Program-made: the position numbers and the translations under genes
DNA from: an uncultured Pseudomonadales bacterium
GTDB lineage: Bacteria > Pseudomonadota > Gammaproteobacteria > Pseudomonadales > Azotimanducaceae
NCBI GenBank assembly: GCA_958296165.1
Contig: OY282447.1
Coordinates: 4,439,154 to 4,503,153 of the forward strand
DNA: 64,000 nt
Direction of reading: 5' to 3'
The notes under the pieces: model-generated
The model's database searches: none
Told to the model about the DNA's origin: nothing
Seen by the model: only the letters and a program-made list of their open reading frames with translations
Shown: positions 1 to 7,358 of the stretch, piece by piece
Numbering within the stretch: the first letter of the stretch is position 1
Layout of the letters: the number at the start of each line of letters is the position of its first letter

Positions 1-923
1 TGCTGTCTAGGTCTATCGCGCAGTCCGTCGAAAACGAGAAGCCGTTGAGTGAGGTGCTAGACGGCTGGCAGGACGAGTTCGGCGCATCGATCCGCTTCAC
101 CCACATAATGGAACACACGATCCACCGCCTGCTAGGCTCGGTTTGTCGACGAGCCCACTACTTGCCAGCCGACCGAACTGGAGTGATGCACAGCCATCAG
201 GTGGTGGTTAGCGCACTCGTTCAAAGCGCTTCGATGGTTGGCTTACGCCCCAGTGCGAACGTGCCGATGCTGTCGGGCGTATTGACGGATTTCCTGTATC
301 AGCTCATCAACGTGGGGCGTCGAGGCCGACGACGCGGCGATGATTTGGCGAAGCAGTTCGAGGAGAGGCTGCTCGCTGGCGCTGTACGGGTCGAAACCTC
401 TGAGGCCAACTACCCTTCGTTCCTCTACCGGCCAAGCGGCTGGGGAGAAGACCTGCCTCTCATGCGCACGTCATCAATGGTTTCCGAGCTTGCGCCAGTG
501 GTGCTTTACTTGCGCCATGTCGTGCAGCGCGGCGATGTCTTGATCGTCGAAGAACCGGAAGCGCACTTGCATCCTGCTATGCAAGCCGCTTTCGCCCGCG
601 AGTTGGCTTGGCTCGTGCGGGTCGGCGTGCGCGTTGTGCTAACTACCCACAGCGAGTGGCTACTCGAGCAGATCGGCAATCTCGTTCGACTGTCCGCACT
701 CCCCGTGCGGCGGCGATCGGGCATCGAAGGTGCCGACGTCGCGCTTGAACCCAGCCAAGTGGGCGCTTGGCTGTTCAAGCCCAACCAGCGCCCGCGCGGA
801 TCGGTCGTCCAAGAGGTAGAGCTCGATCCGCAAACTGGCCTGTTCCCTACGGATTTCGACGACGTGAGCCGTGCCCTCTACAACGACGGTGCGGAGATAT
901 TCAACCGGCTCCAAGATGAGTAG
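1..923 (+). CDS. AAA-family ATPase, C-terminal part (5' end outside window)
   Basis: The reading frame is open from the first bases of the window, so the start codon and the Walker A part of the gene lie outside. What remains is the C-terminal half of an ABC/OLD-like AAA ATPase. A signature-like stretch, RTSSMVSELAPVVLYL, is followed by a Walker B motif, DVLIVEEPEAHLHP (about 531-575), and a switch-like TTHSEWLLEQI. This EEPEAHLHP block is typical of the AAA_15/AAA_21 ATPases found in OLD nucleases and many phage-defence modules. The stop codon overlaps the next gene by 8 bases, so the two proteins are probably made together. An in-frame TTG at 45 is unlikely to be the real start because the family needs an N-terminal P-loop. 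Confidence 0.75.
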   Translation, partial: LSRSIAQSVENEKPLSEVLDGWQDEFGASIRFTHIMEHTIHRLLGSVCRRAHYLPADRTGVMHSHQVVVSALVQSASMVGLRPSANVPMLSGVLTDFLYQLINVGRRGRRRGDDLAKQFEERLLAGAVRVETSEANYPSFLYRPSGWGEDLPLMRTSSMVSELAPVVLYLRHVVQRGDVLIVEEPEAHLHPAMQAAFARELAWLVRVGVRVVLTTHSEWLLEQIGNLVRLSALPVRRRSGIEGADVALEPSQVGAWLFKPNQRPRGSVVQEVELDPQTGLFPTDFDDVSRALYNDGAEIFNRLQDE

Positions 924-1347
924 GGGCGTCGAGTCCTTGCGTCAAGAAGTGCCAGCGCAGTGCATTGCGCGAAGGTGCCGGAAGGAGGGCTGCTCGGTGT
1001 TGATGAAAGGCGTGCCCGCTGATCACGTCTTGGTCGACTTCGACTGTCGAGTGTTGCGAATGCCAGAAGGCAAGCGGTGCGACTATCTCTTCGTCGCCGA
1101 AGAGGGCCCGGCCACCTGGGTTGCTCCCATCGAATTGAAAGCCGGTGCATTCAGCCCCGGTGGCGTCGCGGATCAACTCCAGGGTGGTGCGGAGATGGCA
1201 GACCGCTGGCTGCCGGAAGCGCCAACCCTACGATTCGTGCCTGTCGTCGCGCATGGCAAGGGACTTCGGAAAGAGCGCATTAAGTCGCTTCAAAAGACTA
1301 CGGTCACCTTTCGCAATCAGGCAATCAGACTAGACGCCCGCATCTGA
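916..1347 (+). CDS. small PD-(D/E)XK-like nuclease partner of the ATPase
   Basis: This 143-residue protein starts at the ATG at 916, inside the last codons of the ATPase gene. The centre reads CDYLFVAEEGPATWVAPIEL followed by KAG. An acidic residue on one strand followed by E-x-K on the next is the classic layout of a PD-(D/E)XK nuclease core. An upstream cysteine-rich stretch (CIARRCRKEGC) could bind metal. No closer family is recognised. The tight pairing with an AAA ATPase suggests an ATPase-effector two-gene system, possibly anti-phage, but this is inference. A nuclease-like fold without activity is also possible. Confidence 0.55.
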   Translation: MSRGVESLRQEVPAQCIARRCRKEGCSVLMKGVPADHVLVDFDCRVLRMPEGKRCDYLFVAEEGPATWVAPIELKAGAFSPGGVADQLQGGAEMADRWLPEAPTLRFVPVVAHGKGLRKERIKSLQKTTVTFRNQAIRLDARI

Positions 1348-1458
1348 TCAGATGTGGTGCAGACTTGGCACCGCTACTGCGGTGATATTGCTGTGGGTGT
1401 GCATCGCCCGCAGTCGTAGTCATGTTTCAATACCGCATCGGTCCGAGAGAACCTCCTA

Positions 1459-2280
1459 GTGCCTCAAGAACGCACATACTGCTCCGATCTCTGTCTCGCC
1501 TCCGGCGAACCGATGCTCGGCACTGCCACGCAGGTGGAGGTTTGGCTGTTGCTCGAGTACAAGCTCATCTGGAAGCCGAAGGCGGTGCAGGACAACGACC
1601 TTGCCGCAGCCACGCAGACTTGGCTCGATGCGACCATCGCCGCCATCGAAGCCACGGGGCGCAAGGCGCGCCCGCAGTTCATCCGCCGGCCCGAGATCGA
1701 TAGCGCGGAAGTCAACCTGTTCGTCGCCAAAGACCGGCGCTTGCTGCGCCATCGCAGCCACGGCTACGACGCTATCGCCGAGCTCGATGTGGACGCCGCC
1801 GAGTTCGAGGAAGTCGGGGAACAGCAGTACTTCGTTTGCACGAACGGCCAACGCGACCTGTGTTGCGCTCGCTATGGCCTGCCTACCTACGCACGGCTGC
1901 GCGAAGTGGTCGGCGAACGGGCCTGGCAAACCACGCACTTGGGCGGCCACCGTTTCGCGCCGAACGTGCTGGCCCTGCCGCAGGGAGCGCTCTATGGCCG
2001 CGTAATCCCCGATGCAGTGGGAGATTTCGTCGATACGGTCGAGAACGGCGCACTGTCGGTGCAGCATCTGCGCGGGCGCTCGGCCTATCCGGCGGTGGCG
2101 CAGGTGGCGGAAACACGCATCCACGGCGAACGTGCATTGAAAGCGGTGAATGGCGAGCAAGCGGTCTTCGAGACTGCCGCAGGCACGCGCGCCGTCCAAG
2201 TGCGGCAAGCGGATACGCCCTATCAAGTCATCGCCAGTTGCGGCAAATCCGAGACGGAAGCCGTCTACCCGTTTCTGTAG
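1459..2280 (+). CDS. Suc/Fer-like (sucrase/ferredoxin-like) family protein
   Basis: The 273-residue product contains CTNGQRDLCCARYG and THLGGHRFAPNVLALPQG. These are hallmark blocks of the sucrase/ferredoxin-like family, whose C-terminal half resembles thioredoxin-like [2Fe-2S] proteins. The CxxGxRDxCC segment and the H-x-GGHRFA block are the likely cofactor ligands. The N-terminal half carries CSDLCLASGEPMLGTATQ, also family-like. The GTG at 1459 is the best start; no strong ribosome-binding site is seen. The enzymatic role of the family is not established. The gene stands alone, converging on the minus-strand acyltransferase gene one base away. Confidence 0.75.
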   Translation: MPQERTYCSDLCLASGEPMLGTATQVEVWLLLEYKLIWKPKAVQDNDLAAATQTWLDATIAAIEATGRKARPQFIRRPEIDSAEVNLFVAKDRRLLRHRSHGYDAIAELDVDAAEFEEVGEQQYFVCTNGQRDLCCARYGLPTYARLREVVGERAWQTTHLGGHRFAPNVLALPQGALYGRVIPDAVGDFVDTVENGALSVQHLRGRSAYPAVAQVAETRIHGERALKAVNGEQAVFETAAGTRAVQVRQADTPYQVIASCGKSETEAVYPFL

Positions 2281-2281
2281 G

Positions 2282-3115
2282 TCACCCGGCTGCCGGCGAG
2301 CGAACGAATGCAACGCGGCCGCGTCGCATGTCGCGGGTCACGAACTTACGCAGCGCCACCGCCAAGGCGGCCGGGTCGCCGACCGGTTCAAAGGCTTCGC
2401 CTACCGCGAGCTGATAGCCGCCGCCGCGCTTCGTGATGATCTCCCGGAACAGGGTCATGTCCTTGAGCTCGCGGTTGCAGAACCAGAAGAAGTAGTACAA
2501 GAGCGAGTTGTGGCCCTTGATGTGCATGGGCAGCACCGGCGCCGCGTACTTCTGCGCCAGCGCCAGCGCGGTGGCCTGCCAGGGGCGCTCCCGAAGGCCG
2601 ATCGGCGTCGGCCGAGCCAGCCGGCCCGACGGGAAGATCACCACCAAGCGTCCGCCGTCGAAGGCGCGCCGAATGCCCTTGAGGGTGTCGCGCGTCTTCG
2701 CCCTCGTGCGCTCCTCCTCGCGCCACTCGACCGGCACGATCATCTCCGCCAGCCCTGGGCAGATGCGGATGGCGTCGCGGTTGGCGAAGAAAGTGATGTC
2801 GTTCCGCACGCGGGTAAGCGCCGCATAGACGGCGATGCCGTCGGCGATGCCGGCCGGATGGTTGGGCGTCACCACGGCCAAGCCTTGTTTGGGCACGTTG
2901 TCGAGGCCGGTTGCGGAGACCTCCATCGCCAATGTGCTGCGCATGTATTCGAGCGCGTGCGTGGCCGACATCGGCGCGATGGTGTCGGCCATCTGCTTGG
3001 CCGTGTCGTAGAGCAGGAGCGGCCGCAGCCAGTTCTGCATCCACGCCCACAGCCTTGGGTGGCGCAACCAGCGCGTGGCACGTTCTTCGATCAGCTGATC
3101 GACGATGTGCGTCAT
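2282..3115 (-). CDS. PlsC-like 1-acyl-glycerol-3-phosphate acyltransferase family protein
   Basis: A 277-residue protein with the lysophospholipid acyltransferase signature: block I NHPAGIADG (the H-x4-D catalytic pair) and the phosphate-binding block IFPSGR, equivalent to FPEG. It probably transfers an acyl group to a glycerophospholipid or related acceptor at the membrane. The ATG at 3115 overlaps the stop of the hydrolase gene upstream in an ATGA arrangement, so it is the last gene of a translationally coupled minus-strand operon that includes the hydrolase, dehydrogenase and probably the SDR. Longer in-frame starts exist but would run antisense through the hydrolase gene. Confidence 0.75.
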   Translation of the reverse strand: MTHIVDQLIEERATRWLRHPRLWAWMQNWLRPLLLYDTAKQMADTIAPMSATHALEYMRSTLAMEVSATGLDNVPKQGLAVVTPNHPAGIADGIAVYAALTRVRNDITFFANRDAIRICPGLAEMIVPVEWREEERTRAKTRDTLKGIRRAFDGGRLVVIFPSGRLARPTPIGLRERPWQATALALAQKYAAPVLPMHIKGHNSLLYYFFWFCNRELKDMTLFREIITKRGGGYQLAVGEAFEPVGDPAALAVALRKFVTRDMRRGRVAFVRSPAAG

Positions 3116-3894
3116 CGGTGCGCTGTGACGAATGCGGCAACCGCGCTGTTGAAGGCGTCCGCGGCAGTCATGTTCACGGCATGGCCGCTGTCTACGTCGG
3201 CAATGGCCAGCTGCGGCGTTACAGCCTCTGCATAGGCGCGGTGGGCGGCGAAGCGCTTCTCGAAGCGCCCGCACACGAGCAGAGCCGGCTTCGAGTTGGC
3301 GGCGAGTTCGGCGCGGGCCGAAGCCGTTGGCATGGTGTATTCCATCGCATTGGCGATGCCAAGCGGATCGATGAGGGCCGCGTCGGCGACAAGGTTCTCG
3401 TAGAGGGCCTCTGGCAGTCGCGTCGCGTGGCGGGGATGTACAGCAATGCGCTCCAGCGCGGCATGGCCGCCGCTGCGGATGCGCTGAGCGGATTCGCGGG
3501 CGCCAGCTCGCCACGCATCAGTGAGTCGCGGTTCTGCAAACGCGGATGCCGAGTTGGTGAAGACGTGGCCGCGGATGCGATGCGGGTAGTCCAGCGCGTA
3601 GCGGATGCTAATGGCAGCCCCCAACGAATAACCACATACGAACCAAGTCGCAACGCCCAGCTGCTTGCGAATAGCGTCGATGGTGTGCGCATAACTGCTT
3701 GTTTCGTATGGAGACGCCAGCCGTGGCGCCGGCGAACGTCCGTGGCCGTAGAGTTCCATCAGCACCGGCCGGCAGACGTCGCCGAGCGCGACGACATTCG
3801 GCTGCCACTGCGCCCTGCTTGAGAGGAAGCCGTGGATCAACAGCAGATAGGGGCCGTCGCCGTCGCACACCTCCCAGTACGGCGCGTCGACCAT
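3112..3894 (-). CDS. alpha/beta hydrolase
   Basis: A 260-residue alpha/beta-hydrolase fold protein. Visible elements are the oxyanion strand LLIHGFLSSRAQW near residues 18-30, the nucleophile elbow CGYSLGAAIS with the catalytic serine near residue 90, and a C-terminal DSGHAVNM that supplies the catalytic histidine. The gene begins with TGATG at 3894, sharing one base with the stop of the upstream dehydrogenase gene, and ends in an ATGA overlap with the acyltransferase gene. The substrate is unknown; esters or C-C bonded ring-fission products are typical for the family. Confidence 0.8.
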   Translation of the reverse strand: MVDAPYWEVCDGDGPYLLLIHGFLSSRAQWQPNVVALGDVCRPVLMELYGHGRSPAPRLASPYETSSYAHTIDAIRKQLGVATWFVCGYSLGAAISIRYALDYPHRIRGHVFTNSASAFAEPRLTDAWRAGARESAQRIRSGGHAALERIAVHPRHATRLPEALYENLVADAALIDPLGIANAMEYTMPTASARAELAANSKPALLVCGRFEKRFAAHRAYAEAVTPQLAIADVDSGHAVNMTAADAFNSAVAAFVTAHR

Positions 3895-4949
3895 CAAAGC
3901 GCTCGCGCTACCGCATCGCAGAACTCGGTGGTCGAGGCGCTGCCGCCTTGGTCCGGCGTCAGTGTTTGGCCGCCGGCGTAGACGCGAGCGACGGCGGCTT
4001 CGATGTTCCGGGCATGGGTTGCGAAGCCTAGATGCTCCAACATCATCGTGGCGGAAAGGATCGTCGCGGTGGGGTTGATGATGTTGCGCCCGGCGATGTC
4101 CGGCGCGGTGCCGTGGGCGGGCTCGAAGTACGCATAGTCCGCGCCGAAACAACCGCTGGCGGCCAGCCCCAAACTGCCCACCAGCCCGCCAGCGGCGTCG
4201 GAAAGGATGTCGCCGTACTGATTCGGCATCACTACCACGTCGAATTGCCGCGGCTCGCGAATCATGCGGCACGCAAAATCGTCGACGATGAACGACTCGA
4301 ACTCAACGTCCGGGTATTCCACGGCAACTGCTCGGGCCACGTCCAGGAACAAGCCGTCGGTCTCACGCAGCATGTTGTGCTTGGTCGCGCAGGTCAGCTT
4401 GCGCCTGCCGTCGCGCTTCTGCGCCAGTTCGAAGGCGAAGCGCACGACTCGTTCGCTGCCCTCGCGTGTAATCGCCTTCACCGCGTAGCGGCCGTGGCCG
4501 ATGGCGTGAACAGGCTTGCGAATGGTGCGTCCGGCCAAGTTCAGCGGCGCCAACTCCTGCAGTTCGCCCTCAACGCCAACGTAGAGATCTTCAAGATTCT
4601 CGCGCACGATCACGAAGTCGATGCCGGCCGGATCGCGCAGCGGGCTGGCGCAACCCGGCAAGTAGCGGCACGGCCGAACGTTGGCGTAAGTTTCCTTGCC
4701 CCAGCGCAAGTAGTGCAAAGCGGCGCCGGACTTCCCGCTGGTGGAGCCGAACAACGTGGTGTCGGCGGCGTCAATGGTCCGCTTGGCCGCGGCGGGAAAC
4801 GGCGAGCCCGTGCGAGCCTCAGCGGCCTCGCCAACTTCGGGGTACTGCCAGTGCAGTCCGATGTTCAGCGAGTCGAGCAGCGCGACAACGGGGCGCATGG
4901 CTTCGGGAGCGGCGTCATCGCCGGGTATGACGGCAACGGTCTTCAGCAT
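3894..4949 (-). CDS. isocitrate/isopropylmalate dehydrogenase family protein
   Basis: The 351-residue product has the NAD(P)-dependent beta-decarboxylating dehydrogenase fold. It starts MLKTVAVIPGDDAAPE, contains the RENLEDLYVG segment that contacts substrate, the metal-binding MPNQYGDILSDAAGGLVGS, and the cofactor loop FEPAHGTAPDIAGRN. Relatives act on isocitrate, isopropylmalate, homoisocitrate or tartrate. The RENLEDLYVG form is closer to isocitrate or homoisocitrate enzymes than to LeuB, but substrate cannot be fixed here. It sits between the SDR and hydrolase genes, which suggests a specialised catabolic operon rather than the TCA-cycle enzyme. Confidence 0.8.
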   Translation of the reverse strand: MLKTVAVIPGDDAAPEAMRPVVALLDSLNIGLHWQYPEVGEAAEARTGSPFPAAAKRTIDAADTTLFGSTSGKSGAALHYLRWGKETYANVRPCRYLPGCASPLRDPAGIDFVIVRENLEDLYVGVEGELQELAPLNLAGRTIRKPVHAIGHGRYAVKAITREGSERVVRFAFELAQKRDGRRKLTCATKHNMLRETDGLFLDVARAVAVEYPDVEFESFIVDDFACRMIREPRQFDVVVMPNQYGDILSDAAGGLVGSLGLAASGCFGADYAYFEPAHGTAPDIAGRNIINPTATILSATMMLEHLGFATHARNIEAAVARVYAGGQTLTPDQGGSASTTEFCDAVARAL

Positions 4950-4965
4950 CGTACTAGGCCAGCCG

Positions 4966-5796
4966 CTACGCCGGAAACAACTGTGCGCCGCCGTCCACGC
5001 GCACTATCTGGCCGCTGATGTAGGACGAATCCTCGGTAACGAGAAACTCCACGCACCGCGCCACCTCCTCGGGCCAGCCATAGCGCGTCAGCGCTCCGGT
5101 GCGCACCTTTCGCTCTTCCTTGGTGGGGCGGCTGGCAACGAAGCGGGGGGTGATGATCTCCCCCGGTGCGATGACGTTGGCGTAGACGCCGTAGGGCCGC
5201 ATTTGCGCGGCCAGGCAGCGCGTGTACTCATGCACCGCCGCTTTCGCGGTGCCGTAGATCACTTCGGAGCGATGGCCGCCGAGGCCGGCGATGCTGCCGA
5301 TGGTGACGATCCAGCCGCTGTTGCGCTGCATCATCTCCGGCGCGACTTCGCGGCAGACGAGGATGCAGGTCGTCAGATTGCGTTCCAGCACCGTGCGTAC
5401 GTCTTCGATAGACACCTCGACGGCATCGTTCACCACCGGCTTACCGGCCCGTTCGCCGCTGGTGCCTTGGGAACCGATGTCGCCGCCGGCATTGTTGACG
5501 AGGATGTCGATCCGCCCAAAGCGGGCGCGGATCTGCGCCACCACATCCTTAACCACCTGCTCCGAGGTGAGGTCGCCGTACACCGCAAGTACGTCGCCGC
5601 CGTGCCGATCGGCGATCGCCGCCGCCACGGCGTCCAAGGATTCGGCTTCATCGAAAGCGCGCGTGGAAACCGGCGTGGTGCCGTGGACGGCAACCTTCGC
5701 GCCCAAGCCAGCCAAGTGGTCGGCGACGACCCGCCCGATGCCGCGCGAAGACCCGGTCACCCAAGCTACTTTGCCGGCCAGTCGCTGCTCGCCCAT
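4966..5796 (-). CDS. SDR-family oxidoreductase
   Basis: This 276-residue short-chain dehydrogenase shows the cofactor motif VTGSSRGIGR near residue 15, the NNAGGD strand, the catalytic serine in TIGSIAGL and the Y-x3-K pair in YGTAKAAV. Near the C-terminus is SSYISGQIVRVDGGAQ, the usual end of classical SDRs of the FabG type. The ATG at 5796 was chosen because the family core begins a few residues later; upstream codons give an implausible N-terminus. It leads the minus-strand operon, 16 bases before the dehydrogenase gene, and its promoter must lie in the 182-base divergent gap shared with hen1. Confidence 0.8.
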   Translation of the reverse strand: MGEQRLAGKVAWVTGSSRGIGRVVADHLAGLGAKVAVHGTTPVSTRAFDEAESLDAVAAAIADRHGGDVLAVYGDLTSEQVVKDVVAQIRARFGRIDILVNNAGGDIGSQGTSGERAGKPVVNDAVEVSIEDVRTVLERNLTTCILVCREVAPEMMQRNSGWIVTIGSIAGLGGHRSEVIYGTAKAAVHEYTRCLAAQMRPYGVYANVIAPGEIITPRFVASRPTKEERKVRTGALTRYGWPEEVARCVEFLVTEDSSYISGQIVRVDGGAQLFPA

Positions 5797-5978
5797 GCCG
5801 TGTCTCCCATGATTCGTGATGGCGCGCCAATGGTAGGCCAAACGCCGCCGCAACGTATGTCATGGGCGGGCGCGGAGTAGTGCGTGCTACGATTTGCCTC
5901 TCGCTCGCCTCAAGTGCGTCTCGGATTGCCGGGTTCCTGCGCACACGGCGGACAACGGCCACCAGCAAGCAGTTCGTC

Positions 5979-7358
5979 ATGTTGCTCACTATCGCCACCA
6001 CCCATCGCCCGGCCACGGACTTGGGCTTTCTGCTGCACAAGCACCCCGGCCGGGTGCAGGCCTTCGATCTAGCCTTCGGCAAGGCCCACGTCTTCTATCC
6101 GCGAGCCGACGAGGAATGCTGCGTCGCGGCGCTGCTGCTCGATGTCGATCCCGTCGAGTTGGTGCGTGGCAAGCGCCGGGACGGCCGCGGCCTGCTTGTG
6201 GACTACGTGAACGATCGGCCCTACGTGGCGTCGTCTTTCTTGAGCGTCGCCATCGCACAGGTCTTCGCCAGCGCACTCGGCGGGCGCAGCAAGGAGCGGC
6301 CGGAGCTGGTCGACGTCGCCTTGCCGCTAGAGGCCACCGTTGCCGCTCTGCCTTGCCGCGGCGGCGAAACGTTGCTGCGCCGGCTATTCGAACCGCTTGG
6401 CTATTGCGTGACCATCCACGGCGACGATGACGACGAGCCCAGCCGCTATCGCAACCTCACTCTGCAAGGCGAACTGCCGCTGGCGCAGTTGCTCGCCCAT
6501 CTCTACGTGTTGATTCCCGTGCTCGACAACGACAAGCACTATTGGGTGGGCGATGCGGAAGTGGAAAAACTCGTCGCCCGCGGCGGCGACTGGCTGGCGT
6601 CGCATCCCGAACGCGACTTCATTACGCGCCGCTACTTGCGGCATCGATCGAGCTTGGCCACGCAGGCTCTCGCCCAGCTGGCGGATGAACAAAGCGACGA
6701 GGAACCGCTGGCGCCGGGCGTGAACGTCGATGGCGAGACGGCCGGCCCGGAGACCCCAGTTCGCCTCAACGACGCGCGCATGGCGGCGGTGGCCGGCGTG
6801 TTGCGAGATTCCGGCGCGGCGCGGATTCTGGATCTCGGTTGCGGCGAAGGTCGGTTGATACGCGAACTGCTGCCCTTCCCGCAATTCAAGGAGATCGTCG
6901 GCGTGGATGCCTCCGTGCGAACCATCGAGATCGCCGCTCGGCGCTTGAAGCTTGGGCGTTTGCCGGGCGCGCAGCAAGACCGCGTCACGCTCCTGCACGG
7001 TGCGCTCACCTACCGCGACCGTCGGCTCGAAGGCTACGATGCGGCGGCCGTGGTGGAGGTAATCGAGCACTTGGACCCCGCTCGCCTGCGGGCGTTCGAG
7101 AAGGTGGTGTTCCAGTTCGCGCGGCCGCGTCTCGTCATCGTCACCACGCCAAATCGAGAGTACAACGTGCTGTTCGACGCTCTGCCGGCCGATCGCCTGC
7201 GTCACGCCGACCATCGTTTCGAGTGGACGCGGGCCGAGTTCGCCGAGTGGGCGGATCGCGTAGCTGCCGACTGGGGCTACACGGCTACCTATCAACCCGT
7301 CGGCGAAGTGGACGAAACCCACGGGCCGCCTACCCAGATGGCGGTATTCGAGCGATGA
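5979..7358 (+). CDS. hen1: Hen1, 3'-terminal RNA ribose 2'-O-methyltransferase
   Basis: The 459-residue protein matches bacterial Hen1 in layout: an N-terminal domain unique to bacterial forms (about 1-240) and a C-terminal methyltransferase. SAM motif I is ILDLGCGEGRLI near residue 280. The metal-binding motif EVIEHLDP lies near 360 and HRFEWTR near 412. These E-x-x-E-H and H elements are diagnostic of Hen1. It methylates the 2'-OH at a damaged RNA end before Pnkp seals the break, protecting the repaired site from being cut again. The ATG at 5979 begins the conserved sequence. The stop overlaps the pnkp start in an ATGA arrangement. Confidence 0.9.
   Translation: MLLTIATTHRPATDLGFLLHKHPGRVQAFDLAFGKAHVFYPRADEECCVAALLLDVDPVELVRGKRRDGRGLLVDYVNDRPYVASSFLSVAIAQVFASALGGRSKERPELVDVALPLEATVAALPCRGGETLLRRLFEPLGYCVTIHGDDDDEPSRYRNLTLQGELPLAQLLAHLYVLIPVLDNDKHYWVGDAEVEKLVARGGDWLASHPERDFITRRYLRHRSSLATQALAQLADEQSDEEPLAPGVNVDGETAGPETPVRLNDARMAAVAGVLRDSGAARILDLGCGEGRLIRELLPFPQFKEIVGVDASVRTIEIAARRLKLGRLPGAQQDRVTLLHGALTYRDRRLEGYDAAAVVEVIEHLDPARLRAFEKVVFQFARPRLVIVTTPNREYNVLFDALPADRLRHADHRFEWTRAEFAEWADRVAADWGYTATYQPVGEVDETHGPPTQMAVFER

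Noticed and set aside
2150..3235. 361-residue plus-strand open frame
   Set aside because: It is antisense to the acyltransferase gene, has biased Arg/Ala/His composition and no family motif, whereas the minus strand carries the H-x4-D and FPSGR blocks.
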